Positions 6,546-12,362 of a stretch of 12,362 nt of DNA are shown in pieces; the stretch's first letter is position 1, and the number at the start of each line of letters is the position of its first letter. Position numbers and translations under genes: made by a program. The notes under the pieces are model-generated. The model did not search any database. It was given only the letters and a program-made list of their open reading frames with translations, and was not told where the DNA came from. The DNA comes from a bacterium (GTDB taxonomy: Bacteria > Fidelibacterota > Marinisomatia > Marinisomatales > JAHJCW01). Location of the stretch: the NCBI GenBank assembly GCA_030621275.1, contig JAUXHY010000013.1, forward strand, positions 1 through 12,362. Reading direction: 5' to 3'.

Positions 6546-8636
6546 TTAGCTGCTTGCTTCCTCACGCGATTTCTGATAAGCAGTAATTACTTTCTTTTGT
6601 TGGTCCCCGGGCATTTTTTCATAATGACTAAATTCCTCGGTATGTAATCCACGTCCACCGGTTAACGAACGAATGGTTGTGGCATAATTATGCAGTTCAC
6701 CTTGAGGAATTTGTGCTTTAATGATTTGGAAGCCACCATCTGAATCCATACCCATTATTTTACCACGCCGACCAGAAACATCTCCCATAACATCACCCAT
6801 AAATTCTTCCGGTATTTTTACTTCAACATTTGTAATTGGCTCAAGCAAGCAAGGTTTGGCTTTTAGAAATGATTCGTGGAACGCCCATTTACCTGCTGTT
6901 TGGAAAGCAATATCTTTGGAATCTACCGGATGCTGTTTACCATCATAAAAATCAACTTTTACATCTACTACGTGGTATCCAGCAATTACTCCTTCTATAC
7001 ATACCGCATTTACACCTTTTTCTACGGACGGAACAAAAACACGATCTACATTTTGTCCTTTTAATGTATCAATAAATTCCACACCCTCACCGCGTTTTTT
7101 TGGTTCTATCCGCATCCATACCTCAGCAAACTGGCCCGCACCACCTGATTGCTTTTTATGACGGTATTTAGCTTCACCTTTACCAAGTATTGTTTCACGA
7201 TAAGGTATTTTTGGTTCAATCATATCAATTTCTACATCAAAACGGTCTTTTAAACGATCTACCGCAGCTTTAAGATGTAATTCTCCCTGTCCGGATATAA
7301 TCGTTTGGCGAATTTCACTATCTACGCGGTAAACAAAAGTCGGATCTTCTTCATGCAGGGATGCTAATCCCATTGATATTTTTTCTTCATCGCCTTTTGC
7401 TTTAAGCATAATTGCGGCATGAATATTTGGATTCGGATAATCAGTTTCTGGTAATAAAACCTTAAATTTTGAACTACAAAGAGTATCGCCTGTATGAGTA
7501 TCTTTCAACTTTACTACTGCTCCCATATCCCCTGCATTGATATGCTGTACACTAGTACGATTTTTACCATTTAACACAAATAGTTGCCCCATACGCTCGC
7601 TTGAACCTTGAGATGTATTATAAAGGTCCTGACCTGTTGTTACTTTACCTGAATAAACTCTAAAAAATGAAAGATCTCCTACATGTGCTTCGCTAATTGT
7701 CTTAAAAACTTGGGCAACAGGTTCAGGATTGTCAAGCTTAACTTTAATATCTTCCTTTTTATTAACATCTTTTGCCATCACACTTGCTCTATCAACCGGT
7801 GATGATCCATACTTGCTTACAAAATCTAATAATCGGTTAATTCCGATGTTATTGGTTGCAGAGGTACAAAACAGAGGAATAAAAGATTGATTTTGAAAAG
7901 CAGTGTGAATTCCTTGTCTCATTTCATCCTCGGAAAGACTACCTTGCTCAAAAAATTTTTCTAATAATGTATCATCAGATTCTGCTATATATTCAATAAA
8001 TTCTTCATGTAATTGGTTTACACGGTCTGCCCATTCACCATCCGCTTTTGTTTCTGTAAAACTACCGCTACCATCTGTTTTGTATGTTATAATTTCCTTT
8101 CTAACTACGTCAACAATTTGGTTGAAACCTGGACCGGCATTAACCGGTAATTGTAATGGAAATACATTATTACCAAATCGTTCACGAGCCTTTTTAAGGA
8201 TTTCATCAAATTTTGTATGCTCTTTATCCATACCATTGAGTACTAACATCTTTGGTATGCCAATTTTTGTGGCATTTGACCACATTTGCTCTGTACCAAC
8301 TTCGATGCCTTGAGCAGCATGAACAACAACCATTGCCATATCAACAACAGCTAAAGCTCCGAGTGCTTCACCGATAAAATCGAGATATCCTGGAGTATCA
8401 ATAAAATTTATTTTCTTTTCATTCCACTCGATATGCAACGCTGTGGAATGCATAGATATTTGACGGCTATGCTCATCCGCATGGTAATCGGAAACCGTTG
8501 ATCCATTTTCGATTGAACCAATTCGATTTACAATTCCACCATTGGCTAACATAGCCTCTGATAAAATGGTTTTACCGCAAGCTCCATGCCCAACTACAGC
8601 TAAATTTCTAATGTCACCAGATTTATACTCTTTCAT
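6546..8636 (-). CDS. EF-G-like translational GTPase (FusA2-type paralogue)
   Basis: 696 residues with the full EF-G layout: G domain (about 1-275), domain II (about 303-395), III (405-475), IV (about 480-600, including K495-Q-S-G-G499) and V. G1 is G16-H-G-A-C-G-K22-T23 and G5 includes S258-A-T. Canonical EF-G features are altered: G3 is D79-T-P-G-Y83, with tyrosine where EF-G has its catalytic histidine, and G4 is N133-G-M-D136 instead of NKxD. Switch I has R57-Q-I-S-M rather than RGITI. These changes mark the EF-G-like paralogue group, distinct from the housekeeping translocase, whose function is poorly defined (a role at the ribosome under special conditions is plausible). Strong ribosome site AGAGG (8643-8647), 6 nt before the ATG. 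Cytoplasmic. It is 31 bp after the 86-residue gene and 2 bp before the HIT gene. Confidence 0.9.
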   Translation of the reverse strand: MKEYKSGDIRNLAVVGHGACGKTILSEAMLANGGIVNRIGSIENGSTVSDYHADEHSRQISMHSTALHIEWNEKKINFIDTPGYLDFIGEALGALAVVDMAMVVVHAAQGIEVGTEQMWSNATKIGIPKMLVLNGMDKEHTKFDEILKKARERFGNNVFPLQLPVNAGPGFNQIVDVVRKEIITYKTDGSGSFTETKADGEWADRVNQLHEEFIEYIAESDDTLLEKFFEQGSLSEDEMRQGIHTAFQNQSFIPLFCTSATNNIGINRLLDFVSKYGSSPVDRASVMAKDVNKKEDIKVKLDNPEPVAQVFKTISEAHVGDLSFFRVYSGKVTTGQDLYNTSQGSSERMGQLFVLNGKNRTSVQHINAGDMGAVVKLKDTHTGDTLCSSKFKVLLPETDYPNPNIHAAIMLKAKGDEEKISMGLASLHEEDPTFVYRVDSEIRQTIISGQGELHLKAAVDRLKDRFDVEIDMIEPKIPYRETILGKGEAKYRHKKQSGGAGQFAEVWMRIEPKKRGEGVEFIDTLKGQNVDRVFVPSVEKGVNAVCIEGVIAGYHVVDVKVDFYDGKQHPVDSKDIAFQTAGKWAFHESFLKAKPCLLEPITNVEVKIPEEFMGDVMGDVSGRRGKIMGMDSDGGFQIIKAQIPQGELHNYATTIRSLTGGRGLHTEEFSHYEKMPGDQQKKVITAYQKSREEASS

Positions 8637-8642
8637 TTTTTT

Positions 8643-8647
8643 CCTCT
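8643..8647 (-). promoter_or_regulatory. Shine-Dalgarno site of the EF-G-like gene
   Basis: AGAGG on the minus strand followed by six A residues and ATG 8636. It is among the best ribosome sites in the window and supports this start. Confidence 0.6.
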
Positions 8648-8667
8648 ACTAAATTATGTGTTAGTAA

Positions 8668-8928
8668 TTATATTTTAATATTTAAATCTTCTTCAATATA
8701 CATACGCACAGCCGGAATCAAATAATGATCAGATAAACCATAATTTGCCAATCCTTCTGCAATTGTTTTAGATTGATATTCAATTGGTTTTATTTTATTG
8801 ATTACAATCACTTTATCTTCACGCACGCGACAATCGCCACCATTAAAATCACCCTTTCCTGTTATAACACGAAATCCCATCCGCTCGGCTAATTCTATTA
8901 AATATTCAAATATTTTATTTGTATTCAA
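8668..8928 (-). CDS. Small protein of unknown function with a GGDCRVR motif
   Basis: 86 residues, no signal peptide or membrane helix, so probably cytoplasmic. The N-terminus is helical ('FEYLIELAERMG'), followed by a strand pair around G30-G-D-C33-R-V-R36 and 'KVIVINK', then a helix containing 'IAEGLANYGL' and the end 'IPAVRMYIEED'. The pattern resembles small unannotated proteins I associate with Bacteroidota and relatives, but I cannot name the family. The start is TTG (8928-8926), 6 bp after the mannosyltransferase-precursor gene's stop; the frame is closed just upstream by TAG, and the internal ATG at residue 17 would delete the first helix. It is tightly placed in the operon between the GDP-mannose gene and the EF-G-like gene, so it is likely expressed with them. 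C33 is the only cysteine and could be functional. Confidence 0.7.
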   Translation of the reverse strand: MNTNKIFEYLIELAERMGFRVITGKGDFNGGDCRVREDKVIVINKIKPIEYQSKTIAEGLANYGLSDHYLIPAVRMYIEEDLNIKI

Positions 8929-8934
8929 AATCTA

Positions 8935-9993
8935 TTATAACAATTCTTTGCGGTTTTGCGTTTTAATATAATTAACCAATTCTTTTACATCTTCAACTCG
9001 GTCTTTTGGGATAACTAACGTGGCGTCTTCCGTGTTTACAACTACAATATTATCCAAGCCGACAACTGCAGTAAGTCTATTATCAGATTGAATAAAATTA
9101 TTTTTCCCGTTTAAAACGATACCATCACCTTTGATTGCATTACCTCCATCATTTTTATGCATATGCTCATAAACGGTGTTCCATGAACCTAAATCACTCC
9201 ATTCAAATTTAGCTTTTATTAAATAAACATCTTTAGCTTTTTCCATGATTCCGTAATCAATTGATTCCGGTTTGATTTCATCCCATACTTTATCAAAATC
9301 TTTTCCCGCAGTAATTAATTTATCAATTTGCTCAAGTTGATGGAATAAATCGGGCATGTGTTTCTGTGTATTTTTAAAAAATGTATCAACATCCCAAATA
9401 AACATTCCTGAGTTCCATAGAAAATCACCGCTTTTAATAAATTTTTTAGCCAATGATAGATGTGGTTTTTCTGCAAATACTTTTACATTATATGCGTCCA
9501 GATGATCAGCATCGCTTTCGGGATCATATTGAATGTAACCATATCCGGTGGATGGAAAGGTTGGTTTTAAACCGATTGTAACTAAAGCCTTTTTTCTACG
9601 TGCTATATGTTTCGCTGTTGTAACGGCTTTAGCAAACCGTTTATGACCAACAATAAGATGATCAGACGGGAAAATCCCCATTACGGCATTTTTTTCCAGT
9701 TTTGCAATTTTAAGTGCCGATAATCCAATACATGGCGCAGTGTTTTTCCCGCTTGGTTCAATTATAATATTTTCGGGTTTAATCCCTATAACTTCTTCCT
9801 TAATTACATCTGCTAAATCTTGCCTTGTTACTATGAAAATATCCTGAACAGTATTTATTTTATTAAGCCGATCCACTGTCATCTGCAACATACTGGACTC
9901 ACCCACAATTTTGAGTAATTGCTTTGGACGATTATGTCTGCTGTATGGCCAAAACCGTGTACCGCTACCCCCTGCCATTATTACGCAATACAT
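8935..9993 (-). CDS. manC: Mannose-1-phosphate guanylyltransferase (GDP-mannose synthesis)
   Basis: 352 residues, the length of the single-domain form without the phosphomannose isomerase domain. The nucleotidyltransferase signature is intact: G8-G-S-G-T-R-F-W-P-Y-S-R19 and P23-K-Q25, then F-P109-S-D-H112, E175-K-P177 and W193-N-S-G-M-F. The enzyme joins mannose-1-phosphate and GTP to give GDP-mannose and pyrophosphate, supplying mannose, fucose or rhamnose-type sugars for glycans. Cytoplasmic. Its ATG overlaps the lipoprotein stop (TAATG) and is served by a strong GGAGG 7 nt upstream, so the two are translationally coupled. Together with the polysaccharide deacetylase upstream, this suggests envelope or exopolysaccharide work. 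A sugar other than mannose is possible, as close paralogues are hard to tell apart by motif. Confidence 0.9.
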   Translation of the reverse strand: MYCVIMAGGSGTRFWPYSRHNRPKQLLKIVGESSMLQMTVDRLNKINTVQDIFIVTRQDLADVIKEEVIGIKPENIIIEPSGKNTAPCIGLSALKIAKLEKNAVMGIFPSDHLIVGHKRFAKAVTTAKHIARRKKALVTIGLKPTFPSTGYGYIQYDPESDADHLDAYNVKVFAEKPHLSLAKKFIKSGDFLWNSGMFIWDVDTFFKNTQKHMPDLFHQLEQIDKLITAGKDFDKVWDEIKPESIDYGIMEKAKDVYLIKAKFEWSDLGSWNTVYEHMHKNDGGNAIKGDGIVLNGKNNFIQSDNRLTAVVGLDNIVVVNTEDATLVIPKDRVEDVKELVNYIKTQNRKELL

Positions 9994-11654
9994 TAATTTA
10001 CCTCCGGTAATTTAATTGGAGCAATTTCTGTTTCCCAATTTGCCCGCACTTCGAATGTGTCCGGGTAAAAGTAAAACCATTCGCTCGGAATATTTGGATA
10101 TGCATCTCCAAAACTGTATTTCATATCGTTGTCACTATCTTCAAAAAAATAAAGTGAATAATTACCTTCCGGTATTGTTTTAAACTCAAATTCAGACCTG
10201 GAATTTACAATAGACGTTTGTGACAACGATGGATTTTTCGCAGAAAACAGTTCAACCGCTAAATTTGATTGTACTGATTCACTTATTTTACCGGTAACCG
10301 TACCATATCCTATGCTTTTAGTAGTACGTAGATTGATTACAGTTATAGAATCTTTTAACCCCCTGCCACCTTCGGCTACAATACTGTTCCGACTGATTTC
10401 CAATTTGTATTTTTCATTTTCTTCCCATTGTGATTCTGGGATCAATTGCAATTGCATCGGATTGATTTGTTTAACATTTGCATTAACCGATATAGAATCA
10501 TTCATAAATAATTGTGGTGTAAGTAATGAATCTTCCAATAATTGTACCGGTTTGGAGAAAATAATATCTAATCTATCTATTACTAAATCATTTGGAATAA
10601 TTTGAAAGTTCGGTGTCGGGTTTTGAATTTGTAAATAACTTGTATCCGGTTCTTGCGGAATTTGTATTGAAACTTCCGATGAGTCCATCAGTAATTCATC
10701 ATTCAATTTTAGTGATCCTATATTTACTTTTATTGAATTCGATATTAATGAATCACTCAACTGCATAATAAAATTTTTCGGATCCATTGGATCTAAATAA
10801 TATTGAAATAAATCAATTTTTTGATCCTCTTCCGATTTAAATTGTAAATCTACAGTTATATCTTCAGATAATTTATTATTAAAAACCAACTTTCCCCAAT
10901 CAAATGCTGACCATTCTCCACGTAGCAATTTCAATTTTGCCGGGCTTTTCCAAAGTCGCATATTGATATTTAATAAAGTATCATTTTCAGAGAGATTTAA
11001 TGTACGTTGCCAATGCAAACCATATCCAGTATGTTCAGTATTAAGTGGTAGGCTAGTACCGGATTTCTCAACAGCCAATACTTGGTAATTGCCGGGTGCC
11101 AAATAATTAAATGTGTAAAATCCATCTTCACTGACATCAGTGATATAGTCAGGTTGCTTTACAAATAATGAATCTAGTGTTGATCCATTAATTTTCCATA
11201 GATGAACCGATGCCTGTCCTGAACCATATACCCTTCCACCCATTACTCCACTATTTATTTTATCTCCGGCACTATATGCTAATTGTATCGTCCTAGTTAA
11301 TGAAACTCCATGTTCATCTTTGATATTTCGATTTAAATAAATTATATAAGTATTTTTACTATCTAAGGAATCAAGGAGTGTAAGAATTATTTCATCACCT
11401 TTAAATTTAAACTTCAAGGATGTATTAAGCTGTGGATATACTTTGATATTATTTTTAAAACTATTTTCATCCATATATTCAGAAAATTTAACTACTATTT
11501 TATTAGCAGATAAATTAATAGTGCCACTTGGTGGATTTACTCCAATTATATCAGGAGGAGTTTTATCTACAGGACCACCTGGAGGTGCTTTAATAGATGC
11601 GCAAGAATAGATAAACATTAGTAATAAATAGAATAAATGTTTTAATAATTTCAT
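9993..11654 (-). CDS. Big_5 (Ig-like) domain lipoprotein
   Basis: 553 residues. The N-terminus is a lipoprotein signal: K-x-x-x-K, a hydrophobic core, then lipobox 'IYSC' with C18 as the lipidated residue. It is followed by the 'APPGGP.DKTPP' linker characteristic of Bacteroidota-type proteins. A Big_5 domain (about 31-127: 'PPSG', 'VVKFSEYMD') precedes a small carboxypeptidase-regulatory/CnaB-like beta domain (about 135-200: 'SEDGFYTFNYLAPGNYQVLA'). A second set appears later: Big_5-like (about 345-445) then 'SEFEFKTIPEGNYSLYFFED' (about 450-550), ending in a 'DSDND...GDAYP' and 'RANWETE' pattern common in this family. It is likely anchored in the outer membrane facing the periplasm or surface. 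No enzymatic motif is visible; a structural or binding role is inferred. No Shine-Dalgarno site; 23 bp after the deacetylase gene. Confidence 0.82.
   Translation of the reverse strand: MKLLKHLFYLLLMFIYSCASIKAPPGGPVDKTPPDIIGVNPPSGTINLSANKIVVKFSEYMDENSFKNNIKVYPQLNTSLKFKFKGDEIILTLLDSLDSKNTYIIYLNRNIKDEHGVSLTRTIQLAYSAGDKINSGVMGGRVYGSGQASVHLWKINGSTLDSLFVKQPDYITDVSEDGFYTFNYLAPGNYQVLAVEKSGTSLPLNTEHTGYGLHWQRTLNLSENDTLLNINMRLWKSPAKLKLLRGEWSAFDWGKLVFNNKLSEDITVDLQFKSEEDQKIDLFQYYLDPMDPKNFIMQLSDSLISNSIKVNIGSLKLNDELLMDSSEVSIQIPQEPDTSYLQIQNPTPNFQIIPNDLVIDRLDIIFSKPVQLLEDSLLTPQLFMNDSISVNANVKQINPMQLQLIPESQWEENEKYKLEISRNSIVAEGGRGLKDSITVINLRTTKSIGYGTVTGKISESVQSNLAVELFSAKNPSLSQTSIVNSRSEFEFKTIPEGNYSLYFFEDSDNDMKYSFGDAYPNIPSEWFYFYPDTFEVRANWETEIAPIKLPEVN
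10001..10005 (-). promoter_or_regulatory. Shine-Dalgarno site of manC
   Basis: GGAGG on the minus strand, 7 nt before ATG 9993, inside the last codons of the lipoprotein gene. It confirms the overlapping start. Confidence 0.65.
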
Positions 11655-11677
11655 TCGTTAGGTTAAATATATCAGTA

Positions 11678-12362
11678 TTAATTTAGATTGAAGTCAGTTA
11701 ATTCTCTTAATGTTAAAAACGCCATATCTTTTTCTTGAGCATATTTACAAATTTTAATAAGGGTGTCATATGATGTAACATAGCTTGAAATATCGTCATC
11801 AACAATATTATGACCATAAAAAATTACTGCTATACCTTCATTTGCTGCATATTCAAGTAAACTAATAATATAGTTAATATCAAAATGTGCATAATGATTG
11901 TCAATTCCTAAACCACAAACTAGCAACTCATCTTCTCCCCTTTTTAAATAATGAGATTTACTTTTTGCTGAAATTTTATCATAAGTAGTTCCCCTTAGTA
12001 CAGAAAAATAATCAAATAACGCTAAATCTAATTCAACACTCCTAACACCACCTGGATAAACAAATGAAGTAACATTTAAACCGTCTATTCGCATTTCATT
12101 TAGCGACGGTAATATTTCATTTTTTATATACTCTTCAATTGAGTTGTTCGACAAATAAGATAAAGCATTATAATGGTGAGTTCCATGCGATGCTATTTCA
12201 TGTCCGTTATTTTGTAACATCAATAATTTTAGTTTTTCATTATCAGTCAACGTGCCATACGCAGTAACACAAAATGTTGCTTTCCAATCATAAGTTGAAA
12301 AAATACTATCAGCAGTATACCAATCGTTAATATATTTATCATCAAATGTTAATACTATTGCA
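11678..12362 (-). CDS. Polysaccharide deacetylase (NodB/CE4 family), N-terminus outside window
   Basis: The frame runs off the right edge, with 227 residues visible, so the gene is cut by the window and not by mutation. A TTG at 12250 could be mistaken for a start, but the in-frame codons before it encode the family's first motif, T5-F-D7-D8 (local numbering). The other motifs follow: H59-G-T-H-H63 (HxxxH metal site), F100-V-Y-P-G-G105, and the late 'VIFYGH184N' histidine. D7 would be the catalytic base, with D8, H59 and H63 holding the metal. Members remove N- or O-acetyl groups from chitin-like, peptidoglycan or exopolysaccharide chains; the substrate is not clear. Whether it is exported cannot be seen. 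It lies 23 bp upstream of the lipoprotein gene, same strand. Confidence 0.85.
   Translation of the reverse strand, partial: AIVLTFDDKYINDWYTADSIFSTYDWKATFCVTAYGTLTDNEKLKLLMLQNNGHEIASHGTHHYNALSYLSNNSIEEYIKNEILPSLNEMRIDGLNVTSFVYPGGVRSVELDLALFDYFSVLRGTTYDKISAKSKSHYLKRGEDELLVCGLGIDNHYAHFDINYIISLLEYAANEGIAVIFYGHNIVDDDISSYVTSYDTLIKICKYAQEKDMAFLTLRELTDFNLN

Noticed and set aside
1..12362. CRISPR array, insertion sequence or rRNA genes
   Set aside because: No regularly spaced repeats, transposase motifs, terminal inverted repeats or rRNA-like sequence were seen.

Overview
The window is AT-rich bacterial DNA, most likely from the FCB group (Bacteroidota, Ignavibacteria, Marinimicrobia or a relative). 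The main reasons are an SPII lipoprotein with Big_5-type Ig domains and a '-SCAS-...-APPGGP-DKTPP-' start typical of that group, a tRNA gene without encoded CCA, and weak or absent Shine-Dalgarno sites at many starts. This is an inference from gene content; no rRNA or universal marker is present.

Left block (1-3413, plus strand). The window opens on the last 47 codons of a helix-turn-helix protein. A 388-bp gap without a gene follows, holding two small inverted repeats. Then comes a tight three-gene operon: a DUF1611/DgcN-family protein (D-glutamate N-acetyltransferase is the characterised activity of the family), a PLP-dependent racemase of the alanine/ornithine racemase (Orr) family, and a cytoplasmic VanX/DdpX-type D-Ala-D-Ala dipeptidase homologue (peptidase M15D). 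Gaps are 14 and 3 bp. Together they look like a small pathway for D-amino acids or D-amino-acid dipeptides, perhaps from peptidoglycan turnover or scavenging. I could not recognise this exact combination as a described system, and it is the most interesting item in the window.

Centre (3469-3601, minus strand). A tRNA-Asn(GTT) gene lies behind a plausible promoter with a GC-rich discriminator. It is convergent with the D-amino-acid operon.

Right block (3604-12362, minus strand). Eight closely packed codirectional genes, in transcription order: polysaccharide deacetylase (cut by the right edge), Big_5 lipoprotein, mannose-1-phosphate guanylyltransferase, an 86-residue conserved-looking unknown, an EF-G-like translational GTPase with altered G3 and G4 motifs, a HIT-family nucleotide phosphorylase/hydrolase, a 100-residue three-helix membrane protein, and a sodium:solute symporter with a soluble C-terminal tail. 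Several junctions overlap or nearly so (TAATG, ATGATG, 1-2 bp gaps), so translational coupling is likely. The block mixes envelope work (deacetylase, GDP-mannose supply, lipoprotein) with translation/nucleotide housekeeping and a transporter. The membrane protein/symporter pair is a good candidate for a two-subunit transporter.
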